35,486 nt of DNA from a bacterium (GTDB lineage Bacteria; Cyanobacteriota; Vampirovibrionia; Gastranaerophilales; Gastranaerophilaceae), in NCBI GenBank assembly GCA_014803505.1, contig JAAVBM010000005.1, positions 1 to 35,486 on the forward strand, in the 5' to 3' direction. Made by a program: the position numbers and the translations under genes. The notes beneath the pieces are model-generated. The model did no database searches and had not been told where the DNA came from. It saw only the letters and a program-made list of their open reading frames with translations. Of this stretch, positions 27,007 through 35,268 are shown piece by piece (position 1 is the first letter of the stretch; each line of letters opens with the position of its first letter).

Positions 27007-28083
27007 ATGGGTGATGAAGATAAGCAGTTTGACGCCACCCCCAGAAAGCTGGAACAGGCAAGAAAAGAAGGACAGGTTGTTAAGTCTAAAGACTTTTCAA
27101 CAGCAGTTTCTTTGCTTGTTTTGTTTTCGGTAATCTTCGGACTTGCACCTTTTATATGGGATCAAATCGTCCAAGTATTTACACTACTATACGAACAGAT
27201 TCCTAATGCCCACACTGAACAGATAGGTTATCTTTATATTTTAACAGTTGCTACTAAAGGCGCAGCTCTGATTATTGGACCAATTCTTGCAATAGCATGG
27301 TTGGTTGCTGTTCTTGCCGATTTTGTACAGGTAGGACCACTTGTTGCGGTGGCACCATTGATGCCAAAATTAGATAAACTGAATCCTACTAAATATTTCA
27401 AAAATATCATGTCTATAAAAACATTATTTGAATTATTTAAAAATATAGTAAAGGTTGTTATTCTTGGGTATATTGGCTGGATGGTATACAAAGACCACAT
27501 AGAACATATTCTAATGCTTGCATCGGTTGATAATAACTTTGCAGTAATGATTGAATTCGGCAAACTAATTACCGAATTTATATTTAAAGCATGTATTGCT
27601 TTCTTAATCATTGCAGCTGCAGATTATGGTGTTACTAAATGGAAATTTTTAAAAGACCAAAAAATGTCTTTTAAAGAAATAAAAGATGAATACAAAAACT
27701 CAGAAGGCGATCCAAATGTAAAGGCAGCATTAAGACAAAGACGTATGCAAATGCTTCAACAAGGAGCTATGGACGCAGTACCAACAGCGGATTTTGTTGT
27801 AACTAATCCAACTCATGTGGCTTGTGCATTAAAATATGTTGCTGAAGAAATGGATTCACCTATGCTAATTGCAAAAGGTACAGAGTTAATTGCAAAAAAA
27901 ATTATTGACATCGCCAAAGAGCATAATGTTCCGGTTATAGAAAATCCACCTGTAGCCAGGGCTCTATTTAAAATGGTTGATATCAATCAGCCGATTCCAC
28001 CGGAATTGTATAAAGCAGTTGCAGAAATTTTGATGTTTGTTTACAAAATGAAAAATACATCAAATAAACGACCGCGAAATTAA
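27007..28083 (+). CDS. flhB: FlhB/YscU-family type III export switch protein
   Basis: 358 residues. The N-terminus is the family standard (DATPRKLEQARKEGQV), then four hydrophobic segments (about 30-55, 80-105, 140-160, 185-205), a basic linker (KEIKDEYKNSEGDP), and the cytoplasmic domain with the self-cleaving NPTH motif in VTNPTHVACAL (about residue 265), followed by GTELIAKKIIDIA and PVARALF. Known role: selects rod/hook or filament substrates after autocleavage between Asn and Pro. I favour flagellar FlhB over a virulence homologue because a FliA-like sigma factor follows 18-30 bp later, but no other export gene is present. Confidence 0.92.
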   Translation: MGDEDKQFDATPRKLEQARKEGQVVKSKDFSTAVSLLVLFSVIFGLAPFIWDQIVQVFTLLYEQIPNAHTEQIGYLYILTVATKGAALIIGPILAIAWLVAVLADFVQVGPLVAVAPLMPKLDKLNPTKYFKNIMSIKTLFELFKNIVKVVILGYIGWMVYKDHIEHILMLASVDNNFAVMIEFGKLITEFIFKACIAFLIIAAADYGVTKWKFLKDQKMSFKEIKDEYKNSEGDPNVKAALRQRRMQMLQQGAMDAVPTADFVVTNPTHVACALKYVAEEMDSPMLIAKGTELIAKKIIDIAKEHNVPVIENPPVARALFKMVDINQPIPPELYKAVAEILMFVYKMKNTSNKRPRN

Positions 28084-28101
28084 TTTATTGTAGTATTATT
28101 G

Positions 28102-28776
28102 ATGTGTAAAATTATGACTAACGAAGATAAAAAGAAATTACAGCATTATATAGAAATTGTTCAAAAGGTTGCTAGAGTTGAGCATAGACGTATTCCGTCC
28201 CATATGGTCGAATACGAGGAATTGCTCTCTATCGGTATTATTGCTATTCAGGTAATGATTAAAAACAAAACTCCGGAACAATTAGAAAAATACAACTCTG
28301 CATATATCGCAACAGCTGTGCGTTGGGCTATTCGTAATGAATTAAGAATAAGATATAAATGGTATTCATTAAAACACAAAGGTGAAGATGAATATAGCGA
28401 GGAAGAAGCAGTAGAAGGCATGGATATGAAACAGGCTAAAGTTCGTGAAGCTATTTACGAAACTGTCCTATCCATTGATGGCTTAGCTGCTGCAGCCAGT
28501 GATAATGATTCACCATTCGATTTCTTGAAAGACAACCATGCAATGCCGGATGAACATGCCGAAATTACAGAAATGGGTAAAATGATTAGAACTGCAATTT
28601 CAAAACTTCCTGCTAAAGAAAGAACTGTTGTTGAATACAGATTCTACAGAAACATGCAAGTTAAAGATATTGCTACACAAATCGGTCTTTCTCCATCAAG
28701 AGTAACACGTATTGTTCAAGCATCGCTAAATACTGTGCGCGAATATTTGAACGCACACGAGCATTACGGATACTAG
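28102..28776 (+). CDS. Sigma-70 family factor, FliA/sigma-28-like
   Basis: 224 residues from ATG 28102; a second ATG at 28114 and a TTG at 28099 are also possible, and none has a ribosome site. Region 2 is recognisable in YEELLSIGIIAIQVMI and YIATAVRWAIRNELRIRYKW. Region 4 is clear in ISKLPAKERTVVEYRFYRN followed by a helix-turn-helix (VKDIATQIGLSPSRVTRIVQ). The middle (about 90-150) is acidic and does not show a clean region 3. Its position just after flhB and the sigma-28-like region 4 suggest a flagellar sigma (FliA) or a general sporulation/stress-type relative; I leave the symbol blank. It converges with the nucleotidase gene, 5 bp between stops. Confidence 0.8.
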   Translation: MCKIMTNEDKKKLQHYIEIVQKVARVEHRRIPSHMVEYEELLSIGIIAIQVMIKNKTPEQLEKYNSAYIATAVRWAIRNELRIRYKWYSLKHKGEDEYSEEEAVEGMDMKQAKVREAIYETVLSIDGLAAAASDNDSPFDFLKDNHAMPDEHAEITEMGKMIRTAISKLPAKERTVVEYRFYRNMQVKDIATQIGLSPSRVTRIVQASLNTVREYLNAHEHYGY

Positions 28777-28781
28777 GAAAA

Positions 28782-30449
28782 TTATCCTTCGACTATTTGC
28801 ACCCTATGATCGTCAACAATTTCTATTGGTTGATCAAGTTTTTTGATATAGTCACAAGCTAATTTATTTTTATCAATATCAAATTTTTGAATTACAAATT
28901 CAGGATTTTTGTTACTTTCAAGGTATCCATCACCGCCTGTTGCATAAAAATCATCTGCGGCAACAGTATATTTTTTATTAGGATCAGGATTATTTACATC
29001 TATTTTATGAACATTATTATCCTTATCGATAAATTCTAATTCAAGTAATTCACCTTTAGTGTTAGCTTTATATCTCAAGCCTGAAACTAACAATATACCT
29101 GGTTTATTAGAACTTCTTGTCAAAGATTTTAAACCGACTTTGATTGAATCAACAATTTGTTTTTCTGTTAATCCGAGAATCATCATTTTATCTTCAAACG
29201 GAGTAATATCAGAAATCAATCTTGTATCAATCGGTCCTTGAGAAAAACTTCCACGAATATTACCGGCATTAAGAATACCAATATCCGTTCCAAGTTCATG
29301 TCTCATAGCATCAGCAATCATATTACCATGAGGATTGTTTTCTATAAGTCTTTTAACAGGAGGCGGAACCGCAGCTTTTACTCGTCCGATTACTTCAGGT
29401 TTTCCGATAATTTCTTCCACCGAATCTTTAATAAATAATGGTCTGCTATAATCTCTTGTTTTTATAACATTATTTTGAGCTTTTTTTATTACACCTTTGT
29501 TGTCAAAATCAACATTCAAAATTCCGACATTTTCGCCATCTTTTCCTGCCTGTGTAATAATTATTGGTTCTCCAGATTTAGAATAGAAAAGATTTTCGCC
29601 TTCCTTTATTCCTTCAATCAATTCATGAGTATGCGCACCAAAAATAATATCTACACCTTCAGTTTCCTGAGCTAATTTTTTATCATTCTTTATTCCTTGG
29701 TGTGATAGAACTACTATTTTATTTATACCTTGAGCTTTAAGATTATTAACTTCATCTTGAACAAGTTTTATTGTTTCATCGTGAGTCGCTATAGAAAAAT
29801 CTTTTAATGTATCATTCATTTTCACACGTTCGTGCATATCTGGAGGAGCAATACCGATTAAACCGTATTTCTGACCATCTTTTTCAACAATCATTGATTT
29901 TTGAATTTTACCACTTACCGGAGAATTCTTATCAACTTCAACATTCACGGCTAACATCTTGTATTTTGCATTATCTAACAATTTTGCAAAATTATTAGGA
30001 TTAGAAATATCTAATTCATGGTTTCCAAGTGCAGAAGCGATAAAACCGGTCCAATTCATAAATTCACTTGCAACTTGATTTGTTGTGTAATTTGCACCAA
30101 GAATTATATCACCTGAAGAAACTTTAAATTTAGCAATATCAGAATCCGGATTTTGATAAAACTTATCACTAAAACTTGAAGCACTTGAAGAATCAAACTC
30201 TCGAGAAATATTATAAATTCTCTCCATATTGGTCATTTTTCCATGTACATCATTTACATAGAACCAGCTTGTATGTATCAAATTAGGATTAGCAGTATCT
30301 GTATATACAGGAACTGTTTTATCCGGATATATATTTACTGTTGGGGTTTCAGCTGTTGTATTTGTTTGAACTTCTTTATTCGGCACTTTTTTAGGTTGTT
30401 GTATTGCACCGACGTTTGCATTTAATTGAATATTTGGAGAATTTATCAT
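28782..30449 (-). CDS. 5'-nucleotidase/UshA-type metallophosphoesterase without a signal peptide
   Basis: 555 residues. The metallophosphatase domain begins about residue 60 with NDVHG, then SGDIILG, GNHELD, SHQGIKND and GAHTHE, the full set of two-metal ligands. The C-terminal 5'-nucleotidase substrate domain follows with NAGNIRGSF, ITPFEDKM and the ATGGDGY stretch. The family hydrolyses nucleotides or sugar nucleotides, usually in the periplasm. Here the first 55 residues are polar, rich in Asn, Pro, Thr and Val, and show no signal peptide or lipobox. AAGG lies about 9 bases before ATG 30449, so the start is credible. Downstream it meets the sigma-factor gene head-on. Confidence 0.9.
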   Translation of the reverse strand: MINSPNIQLNANVGAIQQPKKVPNKEVQTNTTAETPTVNIYPDKTVPVYTDTANPNLIHTSWFYVNDVHGKMTNMERIYNISREFDSSSASSFSDKFYQNPDSDIAKFKVSSGDIILGANYTTNQVASEFMNWTGFIASALGNHELDISNPNNFAKLLDNAKYKMLAVNVEVDKNSPVSGKIQKSMIVEKDGQKYGLIGIAPPDMHERVKMNDTLKDFSIATHDETIKLVQDEVNNLKAQGINKIVVLSHQGIKNDKKLAQETEGVDIIFGAHTHELIEGIKEGENLFYSKSGEPIIITQAGKDGENVGILNVDFDNKGVIKKAQNNVIKTRDYSRPLFIKDSVEEIIGKPEVIGRVKAAVPPPVKRLIENNPHGNMIADAMRHELGTDIGILNAGNIRGSFSQGPIDTRLISDITPFEDKMMILGLTEKQIVDSIKVGLKSLTRSSNKPGILLVSGLRYKANTKGELLELEFIDKDNNVHKIDVNNPDPNKKYTVAADDFYATGGDGYLESNKNPEFVIQKFDIDKNKLACDYIKKLDQPIEIVDDHRVQIVEG

Positions 30450-30510
30450 ATAATACTACCTTTTAACACTTCACCATGATAAACACATATAAAAATTAAA
30501 ATTGCCTAAA

Positions 30511-30551
30511 TAAAACAGGATTATTAACAATTTGTAATAATCCTGTTTTTT
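30511..30551 (-). terminator. Terminator of gshA
   Basis: A perfect 15-bp inverted repeat around ACAGGATTATTA (30512-30526 with 30535-30549) has an 8-base loop. It begins just after the gshA stop on the minus strand and ends in TTTT. It separates gshA from the nucleotidase gene. Confidence 0.8.
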
Positions 30552-30556
30552 ATATC

Positions 30557-31888
30557 TTAATTTACTGAAAGCAAATATTGTATCATTTTTTCTAAATCCT
30601 TATTCCATACAGAATTCCACTTCTTTTGCAGAATATCAGCAGGACAATTACCTTTCATAGTATATTCTTTAATAGAATCAAGGAATAACTCTTCGCCGGT
30701 CTGCGCCTGTTTTAAATATTTTTCAGCAATATTTATAATTTCTTTAGCATAATCAACAGCTTTTGCCTTTTTGACACGAGCTTGAAGAGCTTGTTTCGGA
30801 ACATTGTATCTTAATTCCGAATAATCTTTATATTGGAGAGGTTTCAATAACTCCTCACATTCATCCATTGCACAATTATCATACATTATACCTTTATAAA
30901 TAGCCATAATAGCATATTTTAAATCTCCGCCAACACAATCATGATTGCGAATTTCTATAAAATTACGCATTCTGACTTCAGGGAAATATAAATTTGCATG
31001 GAGTTCATAATCATCAATTGTCGGGAATACTCCGGCATAACCATTTTTCATGTATTCTTCAAAGGTTATATCACCATTTAATTCAACGTAAAGATTATCT
31101 CTCTGAATAAATATCATAGGAGTTTTCAGAACACAATCAATATAGTCTTCAAAAGAAAATTCTTCACTAATTTTTCCGCAAAAACCGCATCTGTCATTAT
31201 CAGTATTTATCCAACTCAGTCCTCTAAAGGTTTTATAACCTGTATCTACTCCACCTCTTATTGGCGAATTAGCAAACATTGCAGTCATAAAAGGCGATAA
31301 TTTATTTGCTAATTTGAACTTTCTCATTGCATCTTCTTGAGATTTGAAATCAATACAGCATTGAATTCCTGCAGTTTCTCTCATCATTACATCTGAAAGA
31401 ATACCCCAAAGATAATTTGCCATTATTTTATATCTCTTTTTAGGAATAATATTTATTGACTTATGAGTCGAATAAGGTGAAACCCCATAATTTAATAATG
31501 TTATATTGGAACCCGCAAGAATATTATTTATAGCTTCATCCAAAGCTTCCATTTTATTTTTAAGCTGGAAAACAGTCCTTTGAGGTTCTGCACTAATCTC
31601 TATTTGTGACCCAGGTTCAAGAGTGATAGTATCATGATTCTTCTTTAAACCGATAACATTTCTACCATCCAAAATATAATCCCAAGTATATTCTTTTGCA
31701 AAGGTTTCTAAAAAACTTTTAATCCCACAATCATTCCAATAATCAATCGCTTTAAACGAAGATAATGAGATCGGTAATCTTTCGTATTCCATCCCAATTT
31801 TAAAATCTTCAGGTCGTGTGAAACCCTTAGTATATAACTTTAAAATCTCGTCTTTTGTTAATCCCTTTTCTTGTTCTACTTTAATCAT
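30557..31888 (-). CDS. gshA: Glutamate-cysteine ligase, plant/alphaproteobacterial type
   Basis: 443 residues from ATG 31888; AAGGGG lies 6 bases upstream, and the longer GTG frame at 31906 runs over that site. The enzyme joins glutamate and cysteine with ATP, first step of glutathione. Motifs of the GCS2 family: IGMEYE (metal-binding Glu), ITLEPGSQIEISAEP, MMRETAGIQCCIDF, TAMFANSP, GLSWINTDNDRCGF, and EVRMRNFIEIRNHD. The arrangement follows the long plant-type form rather than E. coli GshA. No glutathione synthetase is in the window, so gamma-glutamylcysteine itself may be the product. EgtA-type ergothioneine ligase is a less likely alternative. Confidence 0.92.
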   Translation of the reverse strand: MIKVEQEKGLTKDEILKLYTKGFTRPEDFKIGMEYERLPISLSSFKAIDYWNDCGIKSFLETFAKEYTWDYILDGRNVIGLKKNHDTITLEPGSQIEISAEPQRTVFQLKNKMEALDEAINNILAGSNITLLNYGVSPYSTHKSINIIPKKRYKIMANYLWGILSDVMMRETAGIQCCIDFKSQEDAMRKFKLANKLSPFMTAMFANSPIRGGVDTGYKTFRGLSWINTDNDRCGFCGKISEEFSFEDYIDCVLKTPMIFIQRDNLYVELNGDITFEEYMKNGYAGVFPTIDDYELHANLYFPEVRMRNFIEIRNHDCVGGDLKYAIMAIYKGIMYDNCAMDECEELLKPLQYKDYSELRYNVPKQALQARVKKAKAVDYAKEIINIAEKYLKQAQTGEELFLDSIKEYTMKGNCPADILQKKWNSVWNKDLEKMIQYLLSVN

Positions 31889-31911
31889 GCCGACCCCTTT
31901 GTACACATATT

Positions 31912-31920
31912 ATTATAACA
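31912..31920 (-). promoter_or_regulatory. Extended -10 promoter of gshA
   Basis: On the minus strand, TGT-TATAAT ends at 31912, giving a leader of about 17 bases with the AAGGGG site. The -35 position has no good match. Confidence 0.45.
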
Positions 31921-31965
31921 TTATTTAAAATATCAAATAAAAATTTATAAACATTTACCTGTGTG

Positions 31966-31974
31966 TGTTATTAT
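31966..31974 (+). promoter_or_regulatory. Extended -10 promoter of ksgA (near-leaderless)
   Basis: TGT-TATTAT at 31966-31974; a start about 7 bases on gives a leader of roughly 4 bases before ATG 31985. No ribosome site is visible. Confidence 0.4.
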
Positions 31975-31984
31975 AGATGTTAAG

Positions 31985-32821
31985 ATGAATTACTTCGAAC
32001 GGGCAAGATATTTTAGAACAAAGAAAAGACTTGGACAAAACTTCCTTGTAGACGGGGAAGCAATCCAGGATATAATTGAGTTTGCAAACATTTCTCCAGA
32101 GGATACGGTTATCGAAATCGGACCGGGAGTTGGGTTTGTAACAGAACAATTGGTTAAGCATGCCAAAAAAGTTATTGCGATAGAACTTGACGAAGAAGCT
32201 ATTAGAGAATTAAAAAAACTCGAAGCTCCAAATTTGGAAATCATTCACAATGATGTGTTGAAAACTGATTTATCAACTCTTTGTGATGAGAAATTTAAAA
32301 TTGTTGCAAATATTCCATACTATATTACAAGTCCGATTATCGCTCATTTACTTGGTGAAGTTGATGATTTAAATAATAAAAACAGAAATAAAATTAAAGA
32401 TATAATATTGATGGTTCAGGAAGAAGTTGCAAGACGAATAGTTGCAAATGAAAATTCACAAAACAAACAATACGGACTATTAACTATTCTTTCACAGTTT
32501 TGGGCAGATGTAGAAATTCTAAGACTTGTGGGTAGAAAATCGTTTTATCCTGCCCCAAAAGTTAATTCCGCACTGGTAAAACTTGATGTTCGTACTGAGC
32601 CTCGATTAAAATTAACTGATTATTCACATTTTAGAAGAGTTGTAAAAGCAGGTTTTGCACAACGTAGAAAAAATATTAAAAATTGCCTTTTAAATGGCGG
32701 TTTCTTAAAAGAGAACATCTCAAGAGCATTAGCTAATGTTGGTATAGATGAGAATACCAGAGGTGAAAAGCTTTCTATCGAAACATTCGGCAAACTGTCA
32801 GAAGAATTACTGAAAGGATAA
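31985..32821 (+). CDS. ksgA: 16S rRNA (A1518/A1519) dimethyltransferase KsgA/RsmA
   Basis: 278 residues from ATG 31985 (MNYFERARYF); an in-frame start at 31961 lies upstream of the likely transcript. It dimethylates two adjacent adenines at the 3' end of 16S rRNA during 30S maturation, using SAM. Signatures: KRLGQNFLVD, EIGPGVGFVTEQL (SAM loop), IELDEEA, HNDVLK and the catalytic NIPYYITSPII; the C-terminal helical domain has FAQRRKNIKNCL. Divergent from gshA; ispE follows after 2 bp, a pairing common in bacteria. Confidence 0.97.
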   Translation: MNYFERARYFRTKKRLGQNFLVDGEAIQDIIEFANISPEDTVIEIGPGVGFVTEQLVKHAKKVIAIELDEEAIRELKKLEAPNLEIIHNDVLKTDLSTLCDEKFKIVANIPYYITSPIIAHLLGEVDDLNNKNRNKIKDIILMVQEEVARRIVANENSQNKQYGLLTILSQFWADVEILRLVGRKSFYPAPKVNSALVKLDVRTEPRLKLTDYSHFRRVVKAGFAQRRKNIKNCLLNGGFLKENISRALANVGIDENTRGEKLSIETFGKLSEELLKG

Positions 32822-32823
32822 TC

Positions 32824-33618
32824 ATGCCATCTATAAAAATTCAATGTCCTGCAAAGATTAACCTGACTTTAAAAGTGATAAATAAAAGAGAGGACGGATT
32901 TCATAATATAGAAAGTATTATGCAAGCAATTAACCTGTTTGATTTTCTGACTATAAATATTGAAGATTCGAACATTACTGAAATATTATTAGACGGTAAC
33001 AGCGCTGATATTCCATATAATGAAACAAATCTTGTCTATAAAGCTGCAAAATTATTTCTTGAAGAAACTAATATTTCAAATAAAAAAATAACTGTTTTCA
33101 TCGATAAAAATATCCCTGTATCTGCAGGACTTGCAGGCGGCAGCACCAATGCTGCAGGAATGCTGTATGGATTAAACAAATTATTCAATAATATTTTATC
33201 TGAGTCCGAATTACATCAATTATGTGCAAAATTGGGTTCCGACCTAAACTTTTGCCTTAAAGGCGGATGTATGATGACTAAAGGTAGAGGAGAAATCCTT
33301 GAACCACATGAATATATCGAACGAAACATCAATTTAATCAAACCTATATCACTCGGAATTTCAGCAAAAGAAGCTTATACAAAATTTTCCGAAAAAGTAA
33401 CTGACCCTAAAAATAGAGAAAATTATGTTAATGACTTAGAATGGGCAGTTATTGACGATTACTCAGAATTGAAACATATTAAAAACAAATATCCGTCTGC
33501 AATTATGACCGGTTCGGGTTCAACCTATTACTCGTTTGATGATGAATTCACAAACGAAGATGGTTACTGGATTAAAAATGGATTAAAAACTATTAACTAT
33601 GGTGTTAAATCAATTTAG
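32824..33618 (+). CDS. ispE: 4-diphosphocytidyl-2-C-methyl-D-erythritol kinase
   Basis: 264 residues, slightly short of the usual 280-290. This GHMP-family kinase phosphorylates CDP-methylerythritol in the MEP isoprenoid pathway. Seen: CPAKINLTLKV with the N-terminal catalytic lysine, DGFHNIES, the ATP-binding IPVSAGLAGGSTNAAG, LGSDLNFCLKGG with the catalytic aspartate, and C-terminal MTGSGSTYYSF. AAGGA lies 6 bases before ATG 32824 inside the end of ksgA. It overlaps convergent prmC by 9 bp. Confidence 0.96.
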   Translation: MPSIKIQCPAKINLTLKVINKREDGFHNIESIMQAINLFDFLTINIEDSNITEILLDGNSADIPYNETNLVYKAAKLFLEETNISNKKITVFIDKNIPVSAGLAGGSTNAAGMLYGLNKLFNNILSESELHQLCAKLGSDLNFCLKGGCMMTKGRGEILEPHEYIERNINLIKPISLGISAKEAYTKFSEKVTDPKNRENYVNDLEWAVIDDYSELKHIKNKYPSAIMTGSGSTYYSFDDEFTNEDGYWIKNGLKTINYGVKSI

Positions 33619-34446
33619 TCTGCCAAAAATTACTCTATCAATATTGGCAAGATCTTTAAGCACTTGAATATCTTTAAATCCATAATTATGCATAATTTCT
33701 GCGACATCACGACTTTGTCCAATACCAAGTTCAAACAGCAAATATCCGCCTGTATTTAAAAATTTTGGAGAATCCTTAGTTATTTTTTCGTAAAACTCAA
33801 GCCCTTTTTCATCAGAGGTATAAAGTGCAAGTTCAGGTTCAAAAGAAACCTCTTTTTGAATCTCAGCTTTGAATTTTGGTGCAACATACGGAGGATTTGA
33901 AACTATAATATCAAATTTTTCATCATCTCTAATCTTTGAATATACATCCGATTTACGAAAAATTGCTTTATTAAAAAGCTCAAATTTTTCCATATTAGAA
34001 AAAGCTGTATGCAAAGCTTCAGAAGAAATATCTGCACCGATTACCTGACATTGCGTAAGTTTTGCAATCATACAAGCTATACAACCTGAACCCGTACACA
34101 TATCAAGAGCTGCTTTAAAATTATTTTTCTCAATAACTTCAATAGCTTTTCTAACTAGCAATTCCGTTTCATCACGAGGAATCAGAACTGACGGATTAAC
34201 AAAAAACTTTTCTCCCATAAAATCAGCCTGACCTATGATATATTGAATAGGTTGTTTTGTAGAGGCTCTGTATTTTGCCTTTTCTTCAACTATTTTCAAC
34301 TTATCTTCGGGTAACTTTTTCCCCATCAAAATATCAACAAGAGAATAACCGCAAAAATGTTCAATAAGAAGTTTAACTTCAATATTAGCTTCATTTTCTT
34401 CAATTCCTGCATCTGTAAGAATTTTAACTATTTCAGGTATAAGCAT
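33610..34446 (-). CDS. prmC: Release factor glutamine methyltransferase PrmC
   Basis: 278 residues from ATG 34446 (MLIPEIVKIL), with GAGGA 8 bases upstream inside the end of the preceding gene; a longer frame to 34524 reads that gene out of frame. The enzyme methylates the GGQ glutamine of RF1 and RF2. Seen: a helical N-terminal domain, QPIQYIIGQADF, IPRDETE, the SAM motif ALDMCTGSGCIA, and NPPYVAP with the NPPY active site. The upstream gene's stop is one base away, so the two are translationally coupled. No prfA is in the window, although prfA often neighbours prmC. Confidence 0.95.
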   Translation of the reverse strand: MLIPEIVKILTDAGIEENEANIEVKLLIEHFCGYSLVDILMGKKLPEDKLKIVEEKAKYRASTKQPIQYIIGQADFMGEKFFVNPSVLIPRDETELLVRKAIEVIEKNNFKAALDMCTGSGCIACMIAKLTQCQVIGADISSEALHTAFSNMEKFELFNKAIFRKSDVYSKIRDDEKFDIIVSNPPYVAPKFKAEIQKEVSFEPELALYTSDEKGLEFYEKITKDSPKFLNTGGYLLFELGIGQSRDVAEIMHNYGFKDIQVLKDLANIDRVIFGRLN

Positions 34447-34447
34447 A

Positions 34448-34969
34448 TTATTCTTCCTCTTCAACCTCAACAGTTCTATACAACCCCGTTGAGTCGTGCT
34501 CTTTAATGATTCTATCAATCTCATTACGAGCTTCCAATTTTGATGATAATTCGATTTTTTCTATATTATATTTTTTGCATAATCTGTCATAATAGTAAAG
34601 TTGTTTTTTAGTCGGTTCTTCTTTTGACATTTTTACTTCTTGCAAGAATTTACGTTTTTTCTTTTCGAACTCTTTATTAGCTTCAATAATTGGACGCTGT
34701 TTTTCCTTGTAGTCATAATATTTTTTGCATTCACGCAAATACTTCATACTATCAGACTTAAAAGTACTTTCATCAATAATTTCCGATAAAAACTCAAATC
34801 TTGAACAATTTAACTCAAGATAATATTTCTCATCAGCATAAAAACTTTCCCAAATTTCATCAACACTCAAATCCGCAGATTTTTTTACAAGTGCACGTAA
34901 ATAATTACACAACGCAGATTTTTGATTTTTGGTCAGTAATATAAAAATTTGTTTTTTTATTTCATACAT
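34448..34969 (-). CDS. Hypothetical protein upstream of prmC
   Basis: 173 residues, charged and helical, with no signal peptide or membrane segment. The middle (about 80-115) is very rich in Lys and Glu and could be a coiled coil. The C-terminal third carries EEPTKKQLYYYDRLCKKYN then a short helix ending in IDRIIKEH, a P-T-x-x-Q-x-x-Y pattern seen in small domains of several DNA-associated or phage proteins; I do not assign a family. The start ATG 34969 has no ribosome site. It overlaps the prmC ribosome site, forming a two-gene operon. Confidence 0.75.
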   Translation of the reverse strand: MYEIKKQIFILLTKNQKSALCNYLRALVKKSADLSVDEIWESFYADEKYYLELNCSRFEFLSEIIDESTFKSDSMKYLRECKKYYDYKEKQRPIIEANKEFEKKKRKFLQEVKMSKEEPTKKQLYYYDRLCKKYNIEKIELSSKLEARNEIDRIIKEHDSTGLYRTVEVEEEE

Positions 34970-35019
34970 CTACTACAACATCCCAAAAAGAAGTAACGAA
35001 GTACAACTAATTTTCGACT

Positions 35020-35067
35020 CCTCACAAACCGTACAAATTGATGTACGTGCGGTCCTCATAAAACCGT
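35020..35067. repeat. Intergenic hairpin with flanking CCTCA-AAACCGT direct repeat
   Basis: A hairpin pairs ACCG with CGGT and GTACA with TGTAC (35028-35053, loop AATTGA, 3-4 unpaired bases on one side). CCTCACAAACCGT at 35020-35032 is repeated as CCTCATAAAACCGT at 35054-35067. It lies in the gap between the 60-residue ORF and the hypothetical gene upstream of prmC. The whole resembles the 3' end of a group II intron (domain V), but the usual AGC triad is not seen. Confidence 0.4.
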
Positions 35068-35078
35068 GCTACGCGAAT

Positions 35079-35261
35079 CTATCGTGTAAACAAGTCCTTG
35101 ACTGAAAATCTGCGGGTTTTGTTAGATAAACTAAAGTCCAACAGCTTTCTTGCAATAGGATTTGTCTGACAAGTTGACTGACGTTGATCAATAACTTCAT
35201 TTTCTCTCGTCTCAGAAACATCTTGAATTACTCTTAAGTTTTGTTCAGTCTTCTCTGTCAT
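35079..35261 (-). CDS. 60-residue hypothetical protein
   Basis: A polar, basic protein beginning MTEKTEQNLRVIQDVSE and ending RRFSVKDLFTR, without cysteine clusters or membrane segments (one Cys at about 31). No family is recognised. Support for a real gene is the strong promoter directly upstream: TTGTTT, 17 bases, TATAAT, 7 bases, ATG 35261. The only GAGG lies in the promoter spacer and would not be transcribed. Confidence 0.55.
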   Translation of the reverse strand: MTEKTEQNLRVIQDVSETRENEVIDQRQSTCQTNPIARKLLDFSLSNKTRRFSVKDLFTR

Positions 35262-35268
35262 GATGTTA

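Noticed and set aside
27007-28083. FlhB as evidence of a type III secretion (virulence) system
   Set aside because: No other secretion genes are in the window and the neighbour is a FliA-like sigma factor, so the flagellar reading is more economical.
34447-34524. Extended N-terminus for PrmC
   Set aside because: It reads the end of the preceding gene in another frame; ATG 34446 has its own ribosome site.
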